Shown here piece by piece: positions 18,429 through 27,456 of a stretch of 64,000 bases of DNA. This DNA is from Nodularia sphaerocarpa UHCC 0038. GTDB taxonomy: Bacteria > Cyanobacteriota > Cyanobacteriia > Cyanobacteriales > Nostocaceae. Where the stretch lies: assembly GCF_022376295.1 (NCBI RefSeq), contig NZ_CP060140.1:3972356-4036355 (forward strand). Reading direction: 5' to 3'. The notes under the pieces were generated by a model, which saw only the letters and a list, made by a program, of their open reading frames with translations, made no database searches and was not told where the DNA came from. The translations under genes and the position numbers were made by a program. Every line of letters begins with the position of its first letter. The stretch's first letter is position 1.

Positions 18429-19850
18429 TTAGCTTAAATTCTGTTTGGTAAAGTCTTCATAATAAGAATGTTCTGTATTTACTTCCCATAAATTATGATT
18501 CTCTCCTAAAATATTTTTCGCTGCCAATAATCCCGTTAACATTGAATGATCTTGATTATTATAACGGTACATCCCATTACGTCCAATAGTTTGCAAATTA
18601 TCAAAAATCTTTAAATAGTCTTGAATAACTTGCAAATGCTGGCGATATTCTTGATCATAAATAGGATAAGCTTTTTTTTGTCTAATAACTGTAGCATCTT
18701 CACTTTTATTAATCTTTGATAGCAGAGATAAAGCAACAATTTCCTGACTAGCAAGTTTAATTAAATCATTATCAGACATTGACCAAATTTCATCACCTTC
18801 AGAACAAAAATATTCCATGCCCAAGCAGGTTTTACTGCTATCTGGAACCATGGCAGGACTCCAATTTTTGAAATTTTGAATCCGTCCTACTTTAAACTCT
18901 GGGCTGTGAATATAAATCCAGTTATCGGGAAATAAATCTGCATGATCAATTATTAAAGCAACAATTAAAAAATCTCGATATTTTAAACTGCGTGCTGCTT
19001 GTAAAACTGGTGCTGGTGCTGGTGGATATAATCTTAATATCAAAGCAGTTACAGGCATACTAGAGATAAAGTAATCTGCTTGTAAATCAAAAGTTTTACT
19101 TTCCTGTTGAACAGTAATTTTTTGAATGCGATTATCTTGATGGTAAATCTGATTTACCTTGGTATCGAGGTGAACCGTTCCCCCCTTATTAGTAATAATT
19201 TCTTGGCATTTCTCCCACATCATACCCGGACCAAGTTCTGGGTAATAGAATTCTTTAATCAGGGATTTAGTTTGGTTATTCTTGACTAAACTATCAACTA
19301 TTGCTTTTTTTAATGACATTCCTTGAATGCGTTGTGCCGCCCAATCTGCCCGAATTTCTGTACAGGGAATACCCCATACTTTTTCTGTATAAGTTTTAAA
19401 AAAAGTTTGATATAAACGTTTACCAAAGCGGTTACACACCCATTCTTCAAAACTCTCTTCAACTGGATGGGGTAGAATTTTAGCTTGGAAATAGCTAAAT
19501 AACATTAGGAAGCTGTTAACAATTCCCAGATTTGATAAAGCGTTACTTAGCTCTAAAGGATAGTTAAAAAAGTTACCATTATAGTAAATGCGGGATAGAC
19601 GAGGGACTTTCAGAAAGTTATTCCCCAAGATTTCTATCCAAATTTGCTGAATTTCTCCCACCTTTGTGTAAAATCTATGACCGCCAATATCAAAGCGATA
19701 GCCTTTGTATGTTTCTGTACGGGAAATTCCCCCTACTCGGTCGGCTTGTTCTAATACAATGGGCTGAATGCCTTGCTTAACTAGTTGATGAGCGGATGTT
19801 AAGCCAGCAGGACCAGCACCAATAATTACCACACTACAAGTATCTTGCAA
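18429..19850 (-). CDS. FAD-dependent NAD(P)-binding oxidoreductase (UDP-galactopyranose mutase/amine-oxidase-like)
   Basis: 473 aa. The N-terminal dinucleotide-binding motif VVIIGAGPAGLTSAHQLVKQ is followed by EQADRVGGISRT and FDIGGHRFYTK, the pattern of UGM-like and protoporphyrinogen-oxidase-like flavoproteins. The C-terminal NLQTIGRNGMYRYNNQDHSM is the second FAD-contact region. Homologues are often found next to glycosyltransferases in surface polysaccharide loci; the substrate here is unknown. The start is TTG at 19850, since an in-frame stop lies two codons upstream and no ATG is available; a GTG at 19832 is the alternative. It is likely an operon member with the GT2 at 19894. Confidence 0.8.
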   Translation of the reverse strand: MQDTCSVVIIGAGPAGLTSAHQLVKQGIQPIVLEQADRVGGISRTETYKGYRFDIGGHRFYTKVGEIQQIWIEILGNNFLKVPRLSRIYYNGNFFNYPLELSNALSNLGIVNSFLMLFSYFQAKILPHPVEESFEEWVCNRFGKRLYQTFFKTYTEKVWGIPCTEIRADWAAQRIQGMSLKKAIVDSLVKNNQTKSLIKEFYYPELGPGMMWEKCQEIITNKGGTVHLDTKVNQIYHQDNRIQKITVQQESKTFDLQADYFISSMPVTALILRLYPPAPAPVLQAARSLKYRDFLIVALIIDHADLFPDNWIYIHSPEFKVGRIQNFKNWSPAMVPDSSKTCLGMEYFCSEGDEIWSMSDNDLIKLASQEIVALSLLSKINKSEDATVIRQKKAYPIYDQEYRQHLQVIQDYLKIFDNLQTIGRNGMYRYNNQDHSMLTGLLAAKNILGENHNLWEVNTEHSYYEDFTKQNLS

Positions 19851-19893
19851 GTATTACTACCTATTATTTGTGATATCTTATCATAAAAGTTTA

Positions 19894-20880
19894 TTATATT
19901 ATACCTTTACTCAAAATACCAATCACGAAGGCTAGACCACTGTAAAAATAGTAAAACCAGTGCCAAGGTAATACGCCCAAGGTAAATACAATACCCCGTT
20001 TATTCAAGAAAAATCGGTAAACAGAAGCATTAATCCCTACAAGCAATGCACAGATAACAGCAGTCATAATTAATAATTTCCACTGCCACCAACAAGCAAC
20101 TAAACTCAGTGACAAGGAGTAAACTAAAATTACACTTAGTCGGCTTGACCAACCAAGATTCAAATCAGAAGGCATTTGTCCTTGACGCAGTATTAATTGT
20201 GTCCAAGGTAAGGCGCGATCGCACACATCAGCTTTCACCAAAGAAACTATTCCCCATCGTTTCAAATGTTTGACTTGCAAAGCCTTGTCTAGTCGAATTT
20301 TGTAACCTGCTGCTTTAAGTCGATAACCTAACTCAATGTCTTCCACACAAGGACGACGATAACTTTTATCAAAACCACCCATAGCTAAAAAGATATCACG
20401 ACGAATTGCACCGCAAGCACCCCAAAAAGTGAAAGCGTCTTCATTGGCATTTTGATGGGTATAATGATGAAAAAGATTTTTGTACTGAGACAGAAAATTA
20501 CTTGCTCCCGGAGCATCATCATAGGAACCAATCACAGCCCCTAGATTTGCATCTTCTGCAAAAGCTAATCTTACCTGATTGATGGTATCTGGGGCGATCG
20601 CCACATCAGCGTCCACAAAAAAAATTATCTCACCTTGAGCCGCCGCCGCACCTAAATTCCTGGCTTGTGCTGGTCCCCCTTTCTCCTTCACATTAATTAC
20701 CTTAGCTCCCCAGTCGGCTGCTACTTGCCCAGATTCCGTATCCCCATCCGCCACCACAATCACTTCTGTGGGCTGGGAAATAGACGCGCCAATACTTGAC
20801 AAACACTGGCGGAAACTTTCACCACCATTGTGAACCGGAATAATCACCGAAATTGATAGCTGTGTTGGCTTCATTTCCAC
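19894..20880 (-). CDS. Glycosyltransferase, GT2 family, membrane-anchored
   Basis: 328 aa. ISVIIPVHNGGESFRQCLSS, VVADGDTESG, FFVDADVAIAPD (DAD metal site) and RRPCVEDIELGYRLKAAGY (ED base) define a GT2 enzyme. Three hydrophobic C-terminal segments (about 235-325) indicate a membrane-bound form. GTG at 20880 or ATG at 20874 could start translation. It is the last island gene; the decayed smc fragment begins about 20 bases beyond its start. It contains HIP1 sites near 20217 and 20595 and is less AT-rich than the island's left part. Confidence 0.9.
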   Translation of the reverse strand: MEMKPTQLSISVIIPVHNGGESFRQCLSSIGASISQPTEVIVVADGDTESGQVAADWGAKVINVKEKGGPAQARNLGAAAAQGEIIFFVDADVAIAPDTINQVRLAFAEDANLGAVIGSYDDAPGASNFLSQYKNLFHHYTHQNANEDAFTFWGACGAIRRDIFLAMGGFDKSYRRPCVEDIELGYRLKAAGYKIRLDKALQVKHLKRWGIVSLVKADVCDRALPWTQLILRQGQMPSDLNLGWSSRLSVILVYSLSLSLVACWWQWKLLIMTAVICALLVGINASVYRFFLNKRGIVFTLGVLPWHWFYYFYSGLAFVIGILSKGII

Positions 20881-20899
20881 TTTTACTAGCCTCAGTAGT

Positions 20900-21094
20900 C
20901 CCTCGCCATTTTATGCCTTTGACGAAGTAGATATGTTTTTAGATGGAGCAAACGTCGAGGGATTAGCTAGAATGATTAAATCAAGAAGCCCAACAAGCAC
21001 AATTTATAGTTGTGAGTTTGCGTCGTCCGATGATAGAATCAGCCGAACGCACCATTGGCGTTACTCAAGTTTTGGGAATTAAATTAAAATCATC
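20900..21094 (+). pseudogene. smc: Decayed duplicate of the smc 3' end
   Basis: This stretch matches smc 9321-9535 almost base for base (shared TTTGACGAAGTAGATATG, GATGGAGCAAACGTCGAG, GTGAGTTTGCGTCGTCC). It encodes the Walker B/D-loop end of SMC but carries an extra T after GATTAAA (frameshift) and a 21-base deletion between two ACTCAAG repeats near its end. It has no start or domain context, so it is not functional. It lies directly before the PRC-barrel gene and marks the right edge of the island. Confidence 0.93.
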
Positions 21095-21168
21095 CCATAC
21101 ATCTGCTTGAGTTTTTGTTAATAATAGTGTATAGATAAACCGGATTCGAGATCAGGACTCGGTATAGA

Positions 21169-22158
21169 ATGACCTCTGAACAGATAATTAGGCGTTCCGA
21201 CATATTAAACACCCAGGTGATTACTCGCGACAACGGCAAACGGCTCGGTGTCGTCAATCAGCTTTGGGTTGATATCGATCAAAGAGAGGTTGTGGCACTT
21301 GGCTTACGAGACAGCCTGATCTCTATTTCGAGTTTGCCACGATATATGTACCTCAGCACCGTCAACCAAATCGGTGATGTAATTCTCGTTGATAACGAAG
21401 ATGCCATAGAAGACATCGAAGTTGAAACCTTAAGTAACCTGATTAACTGGGAAGTAATTACAGAAACAGGCGAAGTCTTAGGCAGAGTGCGGGGCTTCAA
21501 ATTTAACGGCGAAACTGGTAAAATTCAGTCCATAGCGATCGCCTCTTTAGGATTACCCCAAATTCCCGATCAATTTCTCAGCACCTATGAGTTTTCGGTG
21601 GATGAAATCGTCAGCACTGGCCCCAGTCGCTTGATTGTCTTTGAAGGAGCCGAAGAACGAGTTAACCAATTAACAGTGGGTGTACTGGAACGCTTAGGCA
21701 TAGGTAAAGCACCGTGGGAGAGAGAAGCCGAAGAAGAATACGGCTATACTCCGCGCACAGTGTCACCAGCCAATCAGCTACCCAGTGGAGTACCATTACA
21801 ACCACCCAGAACTAAAGTCCGCGCTCCCGAACCCGTAGTGGAGGAAGAATGGACAGAAGACTATGTAGAAGAAGAAATTCCCCAGCGTCAAGTCATGCGG
21901 GCGCGACAATACGAACCCATTCAATACGAAGACGACGAGGAAGACAACTGGAGTGAAGCCAGTGGTAGGGATAGATATCAAGAGCCACCAGCCAGATATG
22001 AATCCCAACCCCAGCCTTACAGCAAGCCTTACGCCGACGAATACGACGACTACGACGATTTAGAAGGCGACGCTTGGGAAGATGCACCAAAACCAGTGAA
22101 CATTCCCAAAAAAGTCAAAGAAAGACAGCCAGAATACGAAGAAGAAGGCGGATATTAA
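21169..22158 (+). CDS. PRC-barrel domain protein with acidic low-complexity tail
   Basis: 329 aa. Two PRC-barrel modules (about 5-80, starting RRSDILNTQVITRDNGKRLG, and about 88-165, with LINWEVITETGEVLGRVRG) are followed by an acidic, proline- and tyrosine-rich tail (about 185-329, with EEEWTEDYVEEEIPQRQ and DEYDDYDDLEGDAWED) that should be disordered. No signal peptide is seen. PRC barrels bind RNA or proteins in other contexts (RimM, photosynthetic reaction centre H subunit); the role of this cyanobacterial form is unknown. It follows the smc remnant, which suggests that smc and this gene were neighbours before the island arrived. Confidence 0.85.
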   Translation: MTSEQIIRRSDILNTQVITRDNGKRLGVVNQLWVDIDQREVVALGLRDSLISISSLPRYMYLSTVNQIGDVILVDNEDAIEDIEVETLSNLINWEVITETGEVLGRVRGFKFNGETGKIQSIAIASLGLPQIPDQFLSTYEFSVDEIVSTGPSRLIVFEGAEERVNQLTVGVLERLGIGKAPWEREAEEEYGYTPRTVSPANQLPSGVPLQPPRTKVRAPEPVVEEEWTEDYVEEEIPQRQVMRARQYEPIQYEDDEEDNWSEASGRDRYQEPPARYESQPQPYSKPYADEYDDYDDLEGDAWEDAPKPVNIPKKVKERQPEYEEEGGY

Positions 22159-22182
22159 AATAATTCCTAATTCCTAACTCGT

Positions 22183-22218
22183 AAACCCTCTTCCTCTCAT
22201 CCACGGGGAAGGGGGTTT
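22183..22218 (+). terminator. Possible terminator hairpin after the PRC-barrel gene
   Basis: An imperfect inverted repeat AAACCCTCTTCC / GGGAAGGGGGTTT lies 24 bases after the stop and is followed by TAAAATTC. The T-tract is poor, so this is tentative. Confidence 0.35.
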
Positions 22219-22227
22219 AAAATTCAA

Positions 22228-22311
22228 GGCGTTGCTGAATTTAAAATTACCTCTTCCTCCTCTCTGCGACTCTGCGCCTCTGCGTGATATAAATTCTTAA
22301 TTCAGCAGTGC
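22228..22311. mobile_element. Short inverted-repeat element with CTCTGCG core
   Basis: The left arm GGCGTTGCTGAATTTAAAAT and an imperfect right arm (reverse complement GCACTGCTGAATTAAGAAT) enclose the dispersed motif CTCTGCGACTCTGCGCCTC. The same arms and core occur at 23915-24132. The right arm overlaps the GTG start of the next gene. Confidence 0.6.
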
Positions 22312-23003
22312 ATAACACAATTTCGATTATTATCCCCACCTTCAACGAAGCGGCAAATATTGAGAATGCGATCGCATCCACACAACCCAGTAAAAATGTA
22401 GAATTAATAGTCGTGGATGGTGGCTCACAAGATGATACTGTCAGCATAGCTCAATCATTAGATGTAAAAGTTATCACATCTACCCCTGGTCGTGCAGCGC
22501 AAATGAACGCAGGTGCTAGGGCTGCAAGTGGCGACATCCTGCTGTTTCTTCATGCCGATACCCGCCTACCCTTTGGCTTTGATAGCATGGTTCGCAGCGC
22601 TCTACAACAGCCTAAAACGATAGCTGGTGCGTTCTCCTTGCGAATTGATGCTGACCATTGGACATTGAGATGGGTAGAAAAAGGAGTCAACTGGCGATCG
22701 CATTTTTGGCAAATGCCCTATGGTGATCAAGCAATATTTTTAACAACAGAAATATTCCAGAAAATTGGCAACTTTCCAGATTTGCCCATCATGGAAGACT
22801 TTGAACTCATACGTCGTTTAAAACGTACTGGTAACATTACCATAATTCCTGTACCAGTTGTCACCTCAGCCCGGAGATGGTTGAAAAAAGGCGTTTTTCA
22901 TACTACCCTAATTAATCAAATAGTAATTACTGCTTATTTCCTCGGTGTTTCACCTGAACGCATTCGCAGGTGGTATCGTCAGGAAAAGCTGGAGAAATTT
23001 TAA
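22308..23003 (+). CDS. TIGR04283 family glycosyltransferase (GT2-like)
   Basis: 231 aa. ISIIIPTFNEAANIENAI, VVDGGSQDDT and the very typical STPGRAAQMNAGARAASGD followed by LLFLHADTRLP identify the TIGR04283 group, sometimes linked to arsenosugar biosynthesis; that role is not shown here. The MPYGDQAIFL and PIMEDFELIRRLKR motifs complete the family pattern. The only usable start is GTG at 22308, which sits inside the right arm of the repeat element at 22228-22311, so the original start may have been replaced. It is followed 64 bases later by a TVP38 gene, a frequent neighbour of this family. Confidence 0.88.
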   Translation: MHNTISIIIPTFNEAANIENAIASTQPSKNVELIVVDGGSQDDTVSIAQSLDVKVITSTPGRAAQMNAGARAASGDILLFLHADTRLPFGFDSMVRSALQQPKTIAGAFSLRIDADHWTLRWVEKGVNWRSHFWQMPYGDQAIFLTTEIFQKIGNFPDLPIMEDFELIRRLKRTGNITIIPVPVVTSARRWLKKGVFHTTLINQIVITAYFLGVSPERIRRWYRQEKLEKF

Positions 23004-23067
23004 ACTGTTTTTCAAATCAGCCTCGTATATTAAAAGCAGGTAGCTATGAAAAATTCAGGTAAATTGC

Positions 23068-23826
23068 ATGGTTCAAAAACCCAACCCTCGATCAAATCGT
23101 ACACTCAAATTTTTAATAATTAGTTTTCTGATTATTACCCTGATTTTCCTAGCCCAATACGTCAACATTCCAGTAATTTTAAATAATTCCATTTTATGGG
23201 TGCAAAGTCTTGGTGTCTTCGGACCCATTGCTTATATTGTTATTTATAACTTAGCCACAATACTATTTATCCCCGGTTCTCTCTTAACCCTCAAAGGTGG
23301 TTGCTTATTTGGACTGTTTTGGGGGTCTGTATATGTGTTAATTGCTGCAATCATCGGAGCAATTTTAGCCTTTATCCTTGGACGATATTTATCCCGTGAT
23401 TGGGTTTCGCGCCAGATTGATAAATATCCTAAATTTAAAGCCATAGATTTAGCAGTAGCCAAAGAAGGATGGAAAATTGTTTTACTGACTCGTTTATGTC
23501 CCATCTTTCCATTCAACTTATTAAATTATGCTTTTGGAGTCACACAAGTTTCGCTCAAAGACTATATATTCGGTTCATTGGGCATTATTCCCGGTACAGT
23601 TATGTACGTTTATATGGGTTCCTTAGCAGGTGATTTAGCAATGCTTAATGCACCTAATCAGCCTACTAATCCCGAAGCGCAAATCTGGCAATGGGTAATG
23701 CAAATAATTGGGTTAATTGCCACTATTGCTATAACTATATATATCACAAACATTGCTCAAAAATCGCTCGCTGCAAGTATGGTGACAGCAGAAATTACCA
23801 ATGATGAGACTAATAATGAATCATAA
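23068..23826 (+). CDS. TVP38/TMEM64 (DedA-like) membrane protein
   Basis: 252 aa with about five to six membrane segments (first at about 11-32, LKFLIISFLIITLIFLAQYV). The SNARE-associated/VTT domain is clear: FIPGSLLTLKGGCLFG, then the GAILAFILGRYLSRDWV glycine-rich re-entrant loop, and RLCPIFPFNLLNYAFG. DedA/VTT proteins move or balance lipids across membranes in other organisms (family knowledge); this member's role is unknown. It probably forms a two-gene operon with the TIGR04283 glycosyltransferase. Confidence 0.9.
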   Translation: MVQKPNPRSNRTLKFLIISFLIITLIFLAQYVNIPVILNNSILWVQSLGVFGPIAYIVIYNLATILFIPGSLLTLKGGCLFGLFWGSVYVLIAAIIGAILAFILGRYLSRDWVSRQIDKYPKFKAIDLAVAKEGWKIVLLTRLCPIFPFNLLNYAFGVTQVSLKDYIFGSLGIIPGTVMYVYMGSLAGDLAMLNAPNQPTNPEAQIWQWVMQIIGLIATIAITIYITNIAQKSLAASMVTAEITNDETNNES

Positions 23827-23914
23827 ATTTCATAATGCTAAGTTAAATTTTCTGTGTAGTGAGTAGCTACCAATTTAGGTTGATAATTAGCGATCGCACT
23901 TGGAAACAAAATTT

Positions 23915-24132
23915 GGCGTTGCTGAATTGGAATATGATATCATGTCCGCTTGATTACTTATTAAAACCCAATAACCCCACCCCGCCAACGCACATAATTG
24001 TGGTAATCGTAACTAATTAAACGGACATGATATCACACCTCTTAAATTCTTATTCTCTGCGCCCCTGTGCCTCGTGCGTGTTAGCGTAGCGGGGCGTAGT
24101 TTCTTAAATTCATCTCTTAATTTAGCAACGCC
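23915..24132. mobile_element. Inverted-repeat element with a nested MITE-like insertion
   Basis: The outer arms are GGCGTTGCTGAATT (23915) and its near complement AATTTAGCAACGCC (to 24132); the interior has the CTCTGCGCCCCTGTGCC core, as in the element at 22228. A second element (23935-24035, about 101 bases) is nested within it: its ends are a perfect 14-base inverted repeat TGATATCATGTCCG. The outer right arm contains the stop codon of the convergent acyl-CoA ligase gene. Confidence 0.65.
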
Positions 24133-26888
24133 ACTTTTTTGAAATCGATTTGGGCTTTGACTACACTTGGATCATCTGTGCGCTCGATGCGAAAACCAAG
24201 TGTTTCACAAACTTTTTGCATGGGATAATTTTCACTCAAGATATCAGCAGAGATTCTAGTTAGTTGCTCATCTTGACTAACTTGCAATAACCGTCGCAGT
24301 AACTCAGTTCCTATACCTTGACACTGAAAGCGATCGCATACCACAATCGCAAATTCTGCTTCATTCCTACCATGTATTTTACTTAATCGACCAACTGCCA
24401 AAATTTCCCTTGTTTGCGTTTCGGGATTTTGATATTCTACAACTAAGGCAATTTCACGATCATAATCAATAAAACAAATCCGTGTTAACCGTTCATGGGC
24501 TACTCTTGATTGCAGTTTAATTAAGTGAAAATAACGAAAATAAACACTTTGTTCTGATAGTGTCTGATGAAATTTTACCATCAATGGCTCATCTTCTGGA
24601 CGAATCGGGCGAATAGTCACAGGAGTGCCATTTCTCATCCTCCACTGGCTGACATATTGTATAGGATAGGGGCGAATCGCTAACTTTGGTAATTGTTCCT
24701 CCTGAATATCTGCTTCGTGGAGGATAATTCGAGCATCGAGGGTAATTAATTGCTCAGATGAAGCCAGTAAAGGATTAATATCGATTTCCTTAATTTCACG
24801 CTGTTCTACAACTAATTGACTAAATACCACCATTATTTGTTCAAGGGCAGCAATATCAACACTTTTGCGTCCCCGGACTCCTTGAAGCGCTTTGTAAATT
24901 TGTGTTTGCTCGATCATGCGTCGTGCTAAAGTAGTATTTAGGGGTGGAAGTGCGATGGCGCGATCGCGAAAAATCTCGACTAATTGTCCTCCTGTACCAA
25001 AAAGCAACACCGGACCAAATTGTGCATCCAGACTACTACCAATAATCAGTTCATAACCAGCCATTTTTACCATTGGCTGCACAGTCACACCTAAAAAATG
25101 CTCAACACCTACTTTCTCACTCACTGATTCGGCAATAGCATTGTAAGCTTCTCTGACGGCTTCAGCGTCTCGCAGATTTAACTGCACACCGCCAACATCG
25201 GTTTTATGGGTAATTGTGTGGGAAAAAAGCTTGACAACAACTGGATAGCCCATATTTTCAGCACATTGAACCGCTTCATCCTCGCTTTTAGCAACGCAAG
25301 TACTCACCACCGGAATACCATAAGCTGCTAAAATCTGCTTGGATTCAAACTCTGTGAGCATAGTTCGCTGTGCTTGACGTGCTGCTTGGATAATTTTTTC
25401 CACACAGTTACGGTTTGGTATCCCTGAAGCCAAATCCAGTGCAGGTATTACAGGAGTTTCGTAAATACCACGCAGGTTATAACTAGATTGCCACATATAA
25501 CTAAACATCCGTGCCGCAGTATCAGGATAAGGATATGTGGGGATATGATTTTGATTGAGAATCATCTCACCTGCTGCTACATCTGCACCTCCCATCCAAC
25601 TAGCAAGGATAGGTTTACCAGCCATCTGCGCGTAGGGTTTCAATTGTTCGGCTGTTTGGGTGGGTTCTGTCATGGCTTGGGGAGTGAGAATCACTAATAA
25701 ACCATCACTATTTGGGTCTTTAGCCGCAATTTCTAAGGCTTGAGTATATCGCTGTGGGTCAGCATCGCCTAGAATGTCAATGGGATTACCATGACTCCAA
25801 TGTGTGGGTAATATTTGGTTAAGAGAGGCGGTAGTCTCCTGAGAAATTGGTGCAACTTCTCCACCTGTAGCAATTAAAGCATCAGTAGCCAGCACTCCGG
25901 GACCACCTGCGTTAGTCAAAATTGTTAAACGTGGCCCTTGGGGACGGGGTTGTTTTGCTAATACTTCTGCCATGTCGAACAAGTCAGAGATGCTGTTAAC
26001 CCGCAACACTCCACAACGCCGGAAGGCTGCATCCAGAACTTCATCACTTCCAGTTAATGCGCCAGTATGGGAGGCTGCGGCTTTAGCTGCGGCTTCGGTA
26101 CGTCCGGCTTTAATCACAATAATCGGTTTAGTTAATGCAACTTCCCGCGCTGCTGACAGAAATGATCGTGCATCCCCAATTGATTCCATGTAGATTACAA
26201 TACTTTTGGTATAAGGGTCATCACCTAAATAAGAAATCAAATCTCCCCAACCCACATCTAGCATGGAGCCAAGGGAAACAAAGGCGCTAAAACCTACGTT
26301 TTCTCGGAAACTCCAATCAAGAATAGCTGTGCAGAGCGCTCCACTTTGACTAATAAAGCCGACATTTCCCGGACGTGCCATTGAACTGGCAAAAGTCGCA
26401 TTTAAACCCGTGCGCGGACTCATTAAACCCAAGCAGTTAGGGCCAATAATCCGTATTTGTCCACGATGGGCTTGCTCAAGTATTTGCTGTTCTAAGGTGA
26501 CACCTCCAGCGCCAGCTTCTTTAAAACCAGCACTCAGGATAATTGCACCTTTAACACCTGCATCCACGCACTCAGCAATAATACCTGGGACTGTTGATGC
26601 TGGGGTAGCAATAACTGCTAAATCCACTGGTTCGGGGACATCAAATATAGTCGGGTAGGCTTTAATTCCCAAGATGCTGTGACGCTGGGGATTAACAGGA
26701 AATACAATTCCCCCAAAAGGATTACTAATTAAATTCCATAATAAAGTACGCCCCACACTATGAGGTTTTTCACTCGCACCAATTACCGCCACACTTTGGG
26801 GTGCAAACATGACATTCAGAGGATTTTGCTTGTCAGTTCGCCAAATATCGTAGGCGCGTTCAAGAGATGACTGTGTAGGCTTTTGCAT
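24117..26888 (-). CDS. Bifunctional ADP-forming acetate/acyl-CoA ligase with GNAT acetyltransferase domain
   Basis: 923 aa. Order of parts: CoA-binding Rossmann domain (about 25-155, APQSVAVIGASEKPHSVGRT), succinyl-CoA-ligase-like domains with the phospho-histidine region ASHTGALTGSDEV, an ATP-grasp domain (about 500-725, LTEFESKQILAAYGIPVV), and a C-terminal GNAT domain (about 755-915) with the acetyl-CoA loop FQCQGIGTELL. This architecture occurs in protein lysine acetyltransferases of the Pat/YfiQ type, where the ligase part can be inactive and act as a sensor; the SHTG histidine is present here, so ligase activity is possible. The stop codon and last few codons (GTG GCG TTG CTA AAT TAA) lie in the arm of a repeat element, so the native C-terminus may have been replaced. 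GGTAG precedes the ATG. Confidence 0.92.
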   Translation of the reverse strand: MQKPTQSSLERAYDIWRTDKQNPLNVMFAPQSVAVIGASEKPHSVGRTLLWNLISNPFGGIVFPVNPQRHSILGIKAYPTIFDVPEPVDLAVIATPASTVPGIIAECVDAGVKGAIILSAGFKEAGAGGVTLEQQILEQAHRGQIRIIGPNCLGLMSPRTGLNATFASSMARPGNVGFISQSGALCTAILDWSFRENVGFSAFVSLGSMLDVGWGDLISYLGDDPYTKSIVIYMESIGDARSFLSAAREVALTKPIIVIKAGRTEAAAKAAASHTGALTGSDEVLDAAFRRCGVLRVNSISDLFDMAEVLAKQPRPQGPRLTILTNAGGPGVLATDALIATGGEVAPISQETTASLNQILPTHWSHGNPIDILGDADPQRYTQALEIAAKDPNSDGLLVILTPQAMTEPTQTAEQLKPYAQMAGKPILASWMGGADVAAGEMILNQNHIPTYPYPDTAARMFSYMWQSSYNLRGIYETPVIPALDLASGIPNRNCVEKIIQAARQAQRTMLTEFESKQILAAYGIPVVSTCVAKSEDEAVQCAENMGYPVVVKLFSHTITHKTDVGGVQLNLRDAEAVREAYNAIAESVSEKVGVEHFLGVTVQPMVKMAGYELIIGSSLDAQFGPVLLFGTGGQLVEIFRDRAIALPPLNTTLARRMIEQTQIYKALQGVRGRKSVDIAALEQIMVVFSQLVVEQREIKEIDINPLLASSEQLITLDARIILHEADIQEEQLPKLAIRPYPIQYVSQWRMRNGTPVTIRPIRPEDEPLMVKFHQTLSEQSVYFRYFHLIKLQSRVAHERLTRICFIDYDREIALVVEYQNPETQTREILAVGRLSKIHGRNEAEFAIVVCDRFQCQGIGTELLRRLLQVSQDEQLTRISADILSENYPMQKVCETLGFRIERTDDPSVVKAQIDFKKVALLN

Positions 26889-26933
26889 GAGTTGCTACTA
26901 CCTGTCGTGGAAATGTGCTTGGTTACAAAAATT

Positions 26934-27383
26934 TTAAAGAAATAACCTGGAATTTTCTTCTATAATTTGGCTAATTTTTTGTAAGGCGATCGCTACTCCA
27001 ATTTCCGCAATTGGTGATAAGCTATATCCTAATTCAAAGTTTACTCCTGGTACTTTAATCCACCAAGCTGGCGGACAACGATGATATAGGGCTTGAGTTA
27101 GTGCTAAGAGCGATCGCGGATCGGCTGTATGTCCGGCTATGATGTTGCAAGATGTCGGTGAAAGGGATTGTACTTGTACTTGAGAACTTTCGGAAATTAA
27201 ACAAGCATCAATAAATATTGCTAAATTAGCACTGGCTAAAATTTCAGCCAGTTCGGGGGTGAGTTGGTGAACAGCAAGAGATTTTACCTGTGATAGCTGC
27301 AAGGCTTTTGCTACTTTTTGTCCAATACCATCATCACTACGTAATTCGTTACCGTATCCTATGGCGATCGCATGAGGGTTCAT
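26934..27383 (-). CDS. hoxW: Hydrogenase maturation protease for HoxH
   Basis: 149 aa. HoxW removes the C-terminal peptide of HoxH after nickel insertion. The family motif GYGNELRSDDGIG supplies the nickel-binding Glu (E13); IDACLI gives the Asp, and GHTADPRSLLAL the His. The length is normal. The gene follows hoxH by 73 bases on the same strand and is the last gene of the hox run. Its partner's cleavable tail is visible in HoxH (see hoxH), which supports the assignment over other hydrogenase proteases such as HupW. Confidence 0.9.
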   Translation of the reverse strand: MNPHAIAIGYGNELRSDDGIGQKVAKALQLSQVKSLAVHQLTPELAEILASANLAIFIDACLISESSQVQVQSLSPTSCNIIAGHTADPRSLLALTQALYHRCPPAWWIKVPGVNFELGYSLSPIAEIGVAIALQKISQIIEENSRLFL

Positions 27384-27456
27384 TTTATTTGGGTTGATTT
27401 ATGTCACGCAGAGGCGCAGAGGCGCGGAGAAGAGAGGAAGGAGAATTTATTAGGAA

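Noticed and set aside
15624..20880. Heterocyst envelope polysaccharide (HEP) island
   Set aside because: The ABC exporter resembles HepA, but other named hep genes were not recognised and the block is flanked by a duplicated smc end, so a specific heterocyst role is not supported.
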